NCBI GenBank assembly: GCA_015698045.1
Contig: BLAL01000079.1
Coordinates: forward strand, 620,001-684,000
Origin: Rhizophagus clarus
Lineage: Eukaryota > Glomeromycota > Glomeromycetes > Glomerales > Glomeraceae
Reading direction: 5' to 3'
Length of the DNA: 64,000 nt
The translations under genes and the position numbers were made by a program. The notes beneath the pieces are model-generated. The model made no database searches and had not been told where the DNA came from. It saw only the letters and a program-made list of their open reading frames with translations. Positions 1 through 10,993 of this stretch are shown piece by piece. Within the stretch, counting starts at the first letter, position 1. Every line of letters starts with the position of its first letter.

Positions 1-69
1 CTATGAATAATAGTTAATTAAATAAGTCAAAAACTTTTTAATGCATTTAAAGTTATATAATATGATTAC

Positions 70-862
70 TTGTTAATGCTCCTTGTAACTTTTTGGTTTC
101 TGAATCGTCGTTGTCATCATCTTCGCTGCCATTTTTCTTTCTGTTAAATAAATAATAAACAAATAAATTTATTACAACGATAGATAATCAATAACAGTCA
201 CGCTATACGGAAGATTTGATAATTAATACTGTGTTAGGATGTCTCTCTATATTTAATTACGTCATACAGACCTCCCTTTTCCACCTCCACCTCCCCGTTC
301 GGAACCATTTGCTCCAATAGCCTTTTTCTGACGACTGTCATCTTGATTTGCTAAAAATTCCTTCAGTTTTTCAGCCCGATTGAGATATTCCGTGAACTTT
401 TTACGTATGGATTCTTTCGTTCGTTCATTTTTCTCATCTATTGATATATGAGCGAGGAAAGTTGATATTGGTTTATATATTTATCACTCACGACTTATAT
501 AAAGCTAACGCTTTATCGATCGATTCTTCATTTTAAAATCGGAACAAATACGTTTAACTCGCAAGGTTGAAGCCATAAGTAAAGCTTATAGTGTTATATG
601 AATGATAAAAAACTTTCAAACACTTTGAAAAGATAACTTAAGTACATACATTTCATTGCATGCATAAAATAGTCTAAAGCATTATTATAATATTTGTAAG
701 CTTGTTCGTAGTTTCCTTTGTTATCTTCATCTGTAGCTTTTTTTACTATTTCGATGGCTTTCTGTGAAGAAGAGAACGATTAATTGAATAATAAGAGTTT
801 CGAAATTATAGACAAGGTAGAAACAAATTTTTATTTACAGCGAGAAAATCACAATTAGCCAT
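70..862 (-). CDS. VPS4: Vps4 AAA-ATPase, N-terminal part (runs off the window)
   Basis: Vps4 is the AAA-ATPase that disassembles ESCRT-III during endosomal sorting and membrane abscission. Four exons on the minus strand read in one frame: 862-839, 761-650, 437-272 and 140-70. They encode about 124 residues. Residues 8-75 match the MIT domain (KAIEIVKKATDEDNKGNYEQ, then a KYYNNALDYFMHAMK stretch and FTEYLNRAEKLKEFL). A Gly-rich acidic linker follows and ends in the TKKLQGAL motif that precedes the ATPase core in Vps4. The last intron (69-1) ends with its AG exactly at positions 2-1, so the AAA domain starts just outside the window. The start is the first ATG in frame (MANCDFL). The family assignment rests on the MIT domain plus the linker motif; the catalytic part cannot be seen here. 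Confidence 0.9.
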
Positions 863-1084
863 GATTCAGTAAGTTATCGATTGAATAGTTTGGGGAAAAA
901 AAATAACAGTGAGAAATGGTTTGAAATAACTCAAATTTCCGCGTTATCCCAGTAATTTCCGCGTTATACCAGCGTATCACGGCATCTCATTTTTCTAATA
1001 TTTTATTACCTAATTTTAGTATCTCATGTGATATATAATATTACTAAAAAAGAACATTTATTAGAGATCTCGAAATCATTTTAT

Positions 1085-1585
1085 CCCTTAAACTGTAGGG
1101 GTTAAAATTAATTTTAAAAATTTTGGAATTTTTAGATATCTTAAGATCCTGTGATCATAGAAAGTGTTTGTTAGATTCCTCTTATTGAGACGCATCTAAT
1201 GGTAGCAAAATTGTATCTGAGAATTTGATAAATAAAAGGTTATATTACTTTATAGATTTTAGATATTGAAAGATATCTTATTACCTAATATTATAAAAAG
1301 CTGGATTTTGTTTTATCAGATTCTTCTCATCAAGACGCATCAAATGGTGGTAGTTTTATGTTTCAGGGTCAGTAGATAAAAAGATATTTCAATTTTAAAG
1401 AATTTGGCCCTATTTGTAATAATTTGTAGATCATTGACTTTTAAAAATCCTCGATTTTTTACTTAAATACCGTAGAATCTATCACAAAAAACTTATTTTA
1501 TTTAATAAAATATCTGAAAAACTTAAAAATACTCTTAATAAAAAATAAAATTGCAGGCAAATTTGTCTGCAAAACAGTCTAAGGG
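1085..1585. repeat. piggyBac-related MITE (501 bp)
   Basis: A short non-coding element between VPS4 and the NECAP gene. Its ends, CCCTTAAACTGT at the left and the complement of CCCTTAGACTGT at the right, match the terminal repeats of the piggyBac-like element at 54,072-56,339. The right end also carries a subterminal block close to GCAGACAAATTTGCCTGC, shared with that element. It is flanked by AT on both sides. Two imperfect internal copies of a segment with ACGCATCTAATGGT / ACGCATCAAATGGT are present. No reading frame is visible. The remainder of the 863-1686 gap holds AT-rich spacer only. Confidence 0.75.
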
Positions 1586-1686
1586 ATAACAATTTATTAA
1601 AAGTTTAAAGTTTTATTAAAGTATTTACAGAACAGCAAGATATTTAATGAAATATGTGTGAGGCGATAGACGTTATTACAGATAAG

Positions 1687-2774
1687 TCAAAGAAATGTCT
1701 CAGGATTGGACGAATCAGTATAACTAGTGAAATCACTGAAATCACTAAAATCATTGGGTGAAGAACTTTGAATATTTTGCGCAGCGACTAACATACTTTG
1801 TCTTTTTCGAATAGAAGCAGTAGAAGGTGGAGGTGGTAAAAGAGGAACAGTTTTTGTACTTTCGTCTACACAACCATTATTAATATTTGAATGCTTGGAA
1901 ATACTATCTACATGCCGCGTATTACGCTATTATTAAAACAATAGATCTTAGAATGAAATTTGTTAAAAGAATTGCAAATATTATCATATTTATGTTCTTA
2001 CATTGCCAATATTTAACCTAATTGTTTGGCCTTCTTTCAAACTATAGTCTTTTTTTGGTTGTTGTAAGGTTTTTTTGGAATATTCAGCTGACTCTCTTTC
2101 TATTTTGAGATGTCTAATAATACGAACGAAAGTGTCAATTGTTTAATAGCAGAGGTATAACATTATTCATAAATTTAAAAAGAAGACTTACTTAACATGA
2201 TCTTGTAAAGCCACTTGAAAATCAAAAGCTTCCGAACGTTCTTGAAATCCCATGCCTATAAATGCATGTCGACCATCATCTTCAATACGCAATACAAAAT
2301 ATCTACTTGAATCACGTACAGGTTCAACTGTATTAGTATCAGGATCATATAAACACTGTGCGAATAGTTCTCCTGATATAGTTGTTAAAATATGTTAAAC
2401 GTAATTTAAAAAATAACTCAAAAATAAACTTATTTTACCAGTTGTCCCATCTTCTAACTTTATAAAACATTTTTTTCCTACGGAAATAACTCTTAGACGT
2501 CCTTTCCATAAAAAAGCCTCCATATCACCCCATTCTGATGCTCTGAATTACAAAATTTTCATTAAATACCATGTTTATTTATTAAAATATTACACAACGT
2601 AAGCAATTACTTGTATTCTCGACTAGAAGTTCTCGGCGGAATCTTATATACTAATGCAGATCATAATATTCCTCGTTAGAAATCCTTGTCTTTAATAAAA
2701 AGAAAACATAATAAAATAAACTTACCATAACATTCACGAATTACTAACAGTACACTTTCGTACTCGTCCGACAT
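1687..2774 (-). CDS. NECAP-like adaptin-ear-binding endocytic protein
   Basis: NECAP proteins bind the AP-2 adaptor and control clathrin-coated vesicle formation. Six minus-strand exons (2774-2726, 2650-2611, 2542-2439, 2372-2192, 2113-2002, 1926-1687) sum to 726 nt, giving 241 residues. Residues 1-150 follow the NECAP PH-like fold: [33 protein letters not shown], a [20 protein letters not shown] segment, and [18 protein letters not shown]. The [16 protein letters not shown] motif after residue 150 is diagnostic of the family. The C-terminal tail is Pro/Ser/Asp-rich and disordered, as in homologues, where it carries the adaptor-binding peptides. The start is the first ATG ([10 protein letters not shown]). 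It is divergent to the MAPKKK gene with 156 bp between the two start codons. Confidence 0.92.
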
Positions 2775-2930
2775 CACAATGTCCAAAAATATTGCCGGAA
2801 ATCAAAAATTGATGGGTTTATAGATATCACGCAGCAAATCATGTGATAAATTGACAGTTTATCAAGTACCAACTGGTAGTTTTCCTATTGGTAATTTCAT
2901 ATAATTTTGTTTGCTTATTATTTGTTGCCA
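2775..2930. promoter_or_regulatory. Shared divergent promoter, NECAP / SSK2
   Basis: The only non-coding DNA between the divergent start codons of the NECAP gene (minus) and the MAPKKK (plus). Both promoters must lie in these 156 bp or overlap the first exons. An ATTGG/CCAAT-type pentamer (tcctattggtaa) sits around 2885. No clear TATA box was seen. Confidence 0.5.
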
Positions 2931-5900
2931 ATGAAAAATACAGTACGTTTTAACACTCCTTACGAAGACGAAGAGCCGAGAAGAGATGAAGGACGCGAAA
3001 GTTTCAACGGATATGCGATCTCGGAAAATTCAATCGCTAATCATAGGAACGGTGTTGGATATAGCAGCTCACAACGACCTTTTCAAAATCTAATCTTTGT
3101 CTTATATGGGCTCGATGAGTATCAAAAGCAAAGACTGGAAAACGAAATATTTCAACAAGGTGGTAGTGTCTCGCCCATGATCAGTGATCGGGTAAAATTT
3201 TTATTTCGAAGATTTTTTTGTATTTGTCCAAACATTTTTGTTGATCTTAAAATTTCACTTTGTGTGTTAATATAAAGGAAATATTTATATTAATTTTTTA
3301 ATATAGACAACTTATCTTGTAACAACTCAGGAGTACTATGATAGAAATTCCGAAGAAGTTGACGAAATGGTGAAATCTAATAATATACAAATTATGTTCG
3401 ATAATTGGGTTTACGAAGTGGTAAATAATATGCACGAAGATATTGGGTAAATAAAAAGCTGAATAAACCTTTCATGTTATCGCTTTCTTATCCAAAAACA
3501 ATGATTAAAAATTATATAAATTATATTTTTAATAGTAATTTAAGTAATCACCGTTATAATCGCCGCGACAGAGATGATGATAATGACTATGATGATGATG
3601 ATGATCACGAACATGGCCATATGAATCGAAAATCAAAATCTTATAGTGTCAGACGTAAGAACGATCATTATTCATATTTTCCAAATGAATATGGTAATAG
3701 GAAACTTCACTCTAGAGATGAATTTGCAAGTAGTCGGAGGAATAATGATGTTTTTGATTGGGACCAAACATCTAATGATTCGGATGAATCTGATAACGTA
3801 GTTAACGATTTTCAAAATGTTGAAAATCCTGAAGATGCAGATACTTCCACCGCGAAGCCTTCGATAGGATTATCTCATGAAATGCAAAAGGAAAGAATGG
3901 AATGGCAAAGTTTTTTGGCATCCGTACTTAATGGTGATGTTATTAAATCGGAGAAACGACGCATGTCAGGTTCAAATCCAAGACAAGCTGCTAGTATAAG
4001 TTATCAAATTTGGTTGGGTATCCGTGCTATAACGCGTGGCCGTACACTTGCGGAAGAGAAGTTAATTGTTGAGGAGAGTCGACAAATGATCGATGTTTTA
4101 CTTAAAGAAGTTATAGAATTTGAAGTGAAACCAGGTGATGTGGCTGCAATTGATCAGGTAGCCGAAATACTTCAGAGAGTTGATGCATGTGAAAATCTCT
4201 ATCATACACGTAAAGCAATGATGATTGATAAACCTTTATATAAATCAGAAGAATTTCAATATAGTTTGGATGCTCTTAATTCATGGTTAACGATAACGCG
4301 TAGTTTGCAAACACAATTGAAAATTTTACAAAATTGGACAGGAAGTGGAATTTTGGAAATTACCCGACCGAAGGATGCCCCAACCGATGCAGAAAATCCT
4401 TCTTTCCTTGAACGAATATTAAAAGAAAATAGTTTGAAACAAACTTTTGAAAAACGAACTCTATCGACTTTAAATTCGCTTTTACTAAAAGCGAAACGTG
4501 TAATGATTGATAATGCTGCTGCTTTTGCTAAAATGAAATTACCTCCTTATATTAACGAATTACAGCAACTTCTTAATTTTCCAACAAAACTTATGGAAGA
4601 ATGCATGAAATTATTGCTTACATATTCTAATCGTCTATCCGAGCCTACTATGTTGATGGTTCAGCAGATGATGGAGAATTTACGAATTTCTCTCTTATTA
4701 GCATGTCAAATCAAACATCAATATCTTGAGCTTATCAAACCTGCAGATGGATGGGATATTCCTCCATGCATTGATGAAAATTATAATACAGTTTTATTAG
4801 ACTCGTTGAAATTTTATTTTAAATTACTACAGTGGAAGCTCAAAATTGGATATAAGACTGTATCATTTAAGGAAGCAGAAATTTTAGAAAATGAATGGTC
4901 TTTTTTAAGTGGTATATGTCGTCATATAGTGGGAGGTGATTCCGAAACTGCTGTACAATTTTGGTGAGTAGATAGCTTTTTTGTATTTGGAAGTTTTTAT
5001 TACACATTTGCATATTTATCTTTTGGAATATAATGTATAAAATTTACTTAATGTTAGGAACTTTTTTATACATATATACATATATGGAGAAATTTTTTTA
5101 AGTTTAATAAAAACGACCCGGTTTAAATAGTTAACACAATTTTCATACGATTTTAACGATTTTAACAATTTTATAGTTCCCTAACGAATAAATTGCTTCA
5201 GAATGTCATGACTTATTACGATAAGGAGCTTGAGCTAGGCCCTACGAAGTCTGATCCTTTAAAATATTATAATAAACTTTTGGAAAGTGTACGTTTGAGA
5301 TTGAGGAGACTGATTCGGTTCACAAAGTAGGTGTATTATTTAAATGTATGAAAATATTTATTATCACTAACTTCATCGTTTTATGTAGATTTCTTTTCGG
5401 TGAACTTGAAAATGCTGCAGAATATTTTATCGATGATAGTAATTATCAAGCTTTTATCAAAGGATTAGAACAAACTGCACATGTTCTTGTGTACCCTGAT
5501 ACTTATGATTTTGATGGTGTGTGCTTTATTGTTGAGCGAACGCTTCATAACAGACCCCAACAAATACAAAAACTACTCACGTCTGTTCTTACATCCGAAA
5601 AAAGACAGGATAATCATGATGAAGAATTAATAGGAACCGAATATGTCCTTATTTTATCACCCAGAGTACAATTTGAATGGAATGGTCTTAATATGGTTGA
5701 GTCAATGGAACAACTTAATATTGAACTCAAAACTCACCGTATCAGGCTAGTTTCTGGTGCATATCCAAGACTACAAGCATGCAAGCAACGTTTTCGTGAA
5801 GCAGTCGAAGGTTGTGGCATTGAAGTTTTGCTGGAAACGCGAGCAAACGTACCTTGTGTTAATCGCGAAATGACTAAAATTAAAAAAACTGTTTTCAAGC

Positions 5901-7875
5901 TTGCTAATAAAATAATTGATAGTGTTACATTAATTAAAGAAAAAACAAAGAATGAAGAATGTCAAGATTTGATTGAAAATTGTTTCAGTTTTGCAACCGA
6001 AATAGGTCAACGTTGCTTGCGTTATATGCACCGAGATGCTGTGCGTGCACAATTAAATGTCAAATTAACTCGAATGGCGATAGATTGGGTTAGTTTTATA
6101 TGTGATGATTGTGTTCCCACAGATCGTAAAACGTTCAGATGGGCGGTTATCGCGTTAGAATTTGCTATGGCAACAAATCGTGGTAATAATATTCTGGGTT
6201 TAACAGAGAATGAATTTGCAATGTTGCGTAGTAAAGTAGGGATGTGTATGAGATTACTTATATCTCATGTAGATATTATGGGTGCGCGATCATCTCATGA
6301 AGCTTTAGAACAGCAACGGCAAGAAACGGCTGGTTATCAAAGTGATCATGTAAAACAGTCTCTTCTTCAACTCCATAATCACAGTAACGCTTATAGCGGC
6401 AAGGATTCTTTAGTTATGCGAGATGAATGGATGGCTAAATTAAATGAATTAGAAGCTAGACGTTACGAAAAGGAACAAGATCAACGTCTTGTCGGTAAAG
6501 TTCTTGATGATAATCAACCTGAAAATCGACCTTTAGTCTTTTTAGCATCTTCAAGTTCAAATATTTCTTTACGATGGCAACAAGGCAAATTTATAGGGGG
6601 AGGTGCTTTTGGGTCAGTTTATTTGGCTGTCAACTTAGATACTGGAGATCTTATGGCTGTCAAGGAAATACGATTTCAGGATCCATCTTCACTTACAACG
6701 CTTTATAAGTCTGTTAAGGAGGAAATGTCAGTTATGGAAATGCTCGATCATCCAAATATTGTTTCATATTATGGTATTGAGGTACATCGAGATAAAGTAT
6801 ATATTTTCATGGAATATTGTCAGGGTGGTAGTCTTGCTTCTCAGTTAGAACATGGACGTATCGAAGATGAAGGAGTAATTCAATATTACGTTTATCAGAT
6901 GTTGCATGGGTTAGGTTATTTACATGAAAACGATATAGTTCATAGAGATATAAAGCCTGATAGTAAGTAGTTATTTTCAACAATTAAAACTTTTTATTCT
7001 CACCTCCTAACATTTCATATTATATAAAGATATACTTTTAGATCATAATGGTGTGATAAAATTTGTGGACTTTGGAGCAGCAAAAATCCTTGCAAAAAAT
7101 CAAAAGACAATGGGGCGAACTACAATGGCACAAAAATCTAAAACTAATGTTCATAGTCTAACTGGTACTCCAATGTACATGGTTGGTTGAAATAGACATA
7201 CTTTCAAATAGATTTATATTGAAGAATATTAACAACAAATTTTTATCAATTTAGGCACCGGAAATAATAACCGGAGGGGAAAAAGGTCGTAAAGGATCAA
7301 TGGATATATGGTCATTGGGATGTTGTGTATTGGAAATGGCCACTGGTAGACGTCCTTGGTCAAATTTGGACAATGAATGGGCGGTCATGTATCATGTAGT
7401 TACAGGTCATCCACCTCTACCAGATCCTTCACAACTATCGGAATTAGGAATGGATTTCTTAAAACAATGTTTTATTAGATCGGCACAACAACGTCCTTCT
7501 GCTAAAGAATTACTAAAGCATCCGTGGATTGAAGATGCAGTTAAAGGAGTATCGGCGAATATGGAGACGAGCGAGTGGCCTAATAGTGGTAGTATGATGA
7601 GTACAAGCTCAAACTCGGCAACTAACACCACACCTAACGCTAGTAGTACACCCACAACTCCTTTCAGCAATATATCAATGCGAACAATGGAGTCCGCAAT
7701 GCGGACTTTAGAACTCGCGAACGATGAAGATTTTAGACCTTCATCTCCACCATTGTCTAACGGTAAAGAACATTTAGAAGAAGATGAGTCTCAAAAGATA
7801 TTTATGATAAAAGAAGGACTACCATCTAGTGCTTCAGTAGTGTCTGTTGAAAGTGAAGATGGTGTGTTAGTTTAG
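2931..7875 (+). CDS. SSK2: Ssk2/Wis4-type MAP kinase kinase kinase with N-terminal BRCT-like region
   Basis: MAPKKK at the head of the fungal HOG/stress MAPK cascade; in yeast it is activated by the response regulator Ssk1 and phosphorylates Pbs2. Seven exons (2931-3191, 3307-3446, 3536-4963, 5177-5326, 5389-6962, 7030-7181, 7255-7875) sum to 4326 nt, 1441 residues, the usual size of the family. The central region (about residues 260-1000) has Ssk2/Wis4/MEKK4-type sequence. The kinase domain near the C-terminus shows GGGAFGSVYLAV (P-loop), MAVKEI (Lys), HRDIKPDNILL (catalytic loop), DFGAAK, GTPMYMAPEI and DIWSLGCCVLEMATGRRPW. Residues about 45-130 look like a BRCT domain (LIFVLYGLDEYQKQRLE, QQGGSV, TTYLVTTQE, FDNWVYEV), not usual for Ssk2. 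The ATG at 2931 is the first in frame. Without splicing of intron 2 the BRCT-like part would stop just after residue 133. Confidence 0.93.
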
Positions 7876-8972
7876 TTCAAACGATACAAATATTTTATTT
7901 ATTTCATAATAATTTATTTTTATTTTGTACAAAGATTTTGATTTGATATTATTTATTTATTTAATTGTATCCACGGTTTTAATAAAAATAACTTAATAAT
8001 AACTTTTTCCCTATTCCGAACATCCTTTACTTGTACCACTCTCTATAGTGCCTTTTATATATGTTTAATGTCCTCCATATGTTACTGTATATTTATTTTA
8101 ATCTGGTAAGCACAATTTTAATAGAAAATATTGTCGGTTCTATGAAGTATCTGGGATAGCGAGCCTTGAAGATATGATTGCATGCTTTGCCCAGTCCATA
8201 AAAAAAAATCATTGTCACGTGACTTTTTGTATTACATGGGTCATGTGTAACGGAGTATAAAGTGTCATGAAGACTTCTTTTGCACATCTCCGGGGGTCCT
8301 CAGAGGTTTAACAGTGGTTTTCTTATACATATTTTGACGTACTTTGTACTTTCTTTAAATAATAATAAAATAAAAGTATTGTTTATCATGTATAATTCAG
8401 AAACTATTGCTCAACTGATCGGCCATAGTCCTTGGTGGGGGGGGGGGCTTTTTACCCGAGACTGGCTCTATTAGCTCATTAGCTCTATGAGTGGGGTTTG
8501 ATATTTTAATATTTCTTTGTACAGTATTAATAATATTACGATCAGTCCTAACATTAAATAAATAAATATTGTTTATCATGTGATTATGTAATTAATGAGA
8601 AATTAAGTCATTGCCATTTAAAAATGGAGTGCGCCCTCTACCGGGGTAGACGGGTAGTAAGTAGTAACTGTAATGGATTACTACTTTTTTTTTTTTAACT
8701 GGAAGATATCAGAAATTTATTTCTTTATCTTATTTCGTTTCTGATTTTGTATTTCTGTGTAACTACTTTCTTTAAATAAAAAAAAAAAAAATAGAGTGCG
8801 CCCTTAACTTATTTGACGCAAATAAACGTTATACTGATTTAAGTATTACATATTACGGGTACTCGATAAAATTTTTCTTCGCCTGATATTTGGGTTAAAT
8901 AATTTATTATGCCTCTTAAAATTGCAAATAATATTTGTAGACTAGATGTCTTTTTTTCAATAAATAAATAAA
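7876..8972. other. Intergenic spacer, SSK2 to STE20-like kinase
   Basis: About 1.1 kb between two genes on the same strand. It holds the 3' region of the MAPKKK, a run of ten G at about 8439-8448, and two short segments beginning GAGTGCGCCC (about 8628 and 8794). No supported gene, tRNA or transposon was found; short open frames here lack any recognisable feature. Confidence 0.5.
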
Positions 8973-10573
8973 ATGGATACAAAAAGAAACATACTCCTTT
9001 TGTTAGTTTTAATAGCAACATATTCACATAGCGTAAATTTGGTTATACCAGAACTTGGTAATCTAGTTTTGATTAACGTGTTGATTACTTTGGTTTATGG
9101 ACTGGTCTATAAACTTAAAGTTCATTTTTCAAAGCATTATATAATTATAATAAAGAATCCTTTTACACACAAAAAATTTTCTCTATTAACTTCGGTAAGT
9201 AAAAAAAACTATGTATATTACAAATATTGGGCATAAACTAACTAAAAATTAAAAATAATTTTTTAATTTTTTTTGAATGACAGACATATACCACCTATGT
9301 AACATCATCCATCATTGAAGAAATACCACTACAACAACCACAATTTTCACCACAGCCACCTACCTTAATTGCCAGGATGCAAGAAGAAAATCGACAATTA
9401 TTAATAAAGTTAGCTGGTCTTGAAAATGAAAAAATGATGAGTAGTAGTGATAACGAAGATGATAGTAAGCGTGTACGTAATTTAAAACGTAAAAGTAATA
9501 AATACAAATGTAGTACTGGAACATTAAGTAGCAGACATGCGTCAAGTGTATTCTCAGCATCAACTTCGGCGTACGGAACAATCTTTACGGATATAACACA
9601 TTATTCATGTGATTTTGTTGAAGAAATGAAACCTAAAATAATAAATAATAATTGGGAAGTTATTGATGAAAGAGCAGAATCACAAAATAAACTTCTTTAT
9701 CTGTCTAAAATTAAGAACTCTGTTGAAGAGCTAGACGTGCGCGATATATTTAATATGGATCAAATTAATTCAGGAGCATTAGGCAAAGTTTATAAATGTA
9801 CACATCGAAAGTCACAACAAATTTTAGCAATAAAATCAATAAATTTGTCCTCCTCAAAACTTCTCAATGTAACATATTCTGAAGTCTTGACTTGTCGTCT
9901 ATTACGTCACCAAAATATAGTACAAAATTTTAAGCAATATATTTACGAAGATTACTCTTCAACAAACGACTGTGATTCAGAATTACCCAATTACACACTA
10001 TGCTTATTAATGGAATATTGTGAACAAGGGTCTCTGTGGGATATAAGGCACAAACGACAATCAAAAAGATTAACTGAACATGAAATTGCATTTGTATGTA
10101 GAGAAGTTTTAAAAGGTTTAGAATATATTCATTCAATGGGAATAATACATAGAGATATTAAAGCTCAGAATATTTTATTATCAAATGATGGTACAGTTAA
10201 GATAGCTGATTTCGGTTCTTCTTCTTTACATTCAAGAGCTTCATTAAAACTTGGAACTTTATATTGGATGGCTCCTGAAGTATTACATGACCAAATTTAT
10301 AATAGTAAAGTTGATATATGGTCATTAGGAATTATGGCAATAGAATTAATTGATGGCCGTCCTCCTTGGTTTCCTTTAGGCCAAAGAAAGGTTGTTGAGT
10401 TAATAAGAACCGTAGGAACCCCTCCGATTCCACTAAATATTTCCTTAGATTTTGAAAATTTCTTGAGAGATTGTCTTAAGGTAAATCCAGTTGAAAGACC
10501 ATCTGCTACTGATTTATTATCTCATCATTTTATAAAGGAATTCTCTCTCACGATTGAAAAATTACAATTGTAA
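8973..10573 (+). CDS. PAK/STE20-like Ser/Thr kinase with hydrophobic N-terminal exon
   Basis: Two exons (8973-9194 and 9284-10573, GTAAGT donor, ACAG acceptor) give 503 residues. The kinase domain spans about residues 235-500: a P-loop INSGALGKVYKC, LAIKSI, HRDIKAQNILL, DFGSSS, and the STE20-group signature GTLYWMAPEVL followed by KVDIWSLGIMAIELIDG. This signature points to the PAK/STE20 branch. No CRIB/PBD domain can be seen. Exon 1 is hydrophobic: residues 7-20 (ILLLLVLIATYSHS) look like a signal anchor and residues 30-50 (LVLINVLITLVYGLVY) like a membrane segment. Residues about 105-125 are a short helical, possibly coiled-coil stretch. A shorter form starting at the ATG at 9377 would lack the membrane part. 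It lies directly downstream of the MAPKKK on the same strand. Substrates cannot be inferred. Confidence 0.85.
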
Positions 10574-10993
10574 ATTATTAGCATATATACATAATATAAA
10601 AATATAACTATAATGCATCATAATATTTTTATTTAATTATTTAATAACCCTAATACTATAACTATTAATTATAAAAATGTATAAATTGAATAAATTCTAC
10701 TTTACCAAACCTAAAAGCATCAGGTTAGTAAACAAATTATATTTTCGAAAAAATGCAATAATGGAAAACGATTGTTCCCGCCAAAAAATCACGTGAAAAC
10801 GTAGTTATGCATTTATACGTAATCGAAAATTCCCGAAATTATATTTATGCTGAAAGTAAAACTCGCAGATTGTCACTTCCCTATTAAAACAAGATAACAT
10901 TTTATCAAACAATTTATTGAATAAAATAATGTATCAAATTTGTAATTAATGCTAAGTATATATGTAAATTCTCAACGAGAACATTTATTCCCT
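10574..10993. other. Convergent 3' intergenic region
   Basis: 420 bp between the 3' ends of the STE20-like kinase (plus) and the JmjC gene (minus). AT-rich; presumably holds both polyadenylation regions. No further structure was seen. Confidence 0.5.

Noticed and set aside
2907-2930. Upstream extension of the MAPKKK from a TTG at 2907
   Set aside because: Non-ATG; the ATG at 2931 is the first in frame.
8093-8579. Three short frames around the G10 run
   Set aside because: No start context, family or splice partner; composition is that of spacer.
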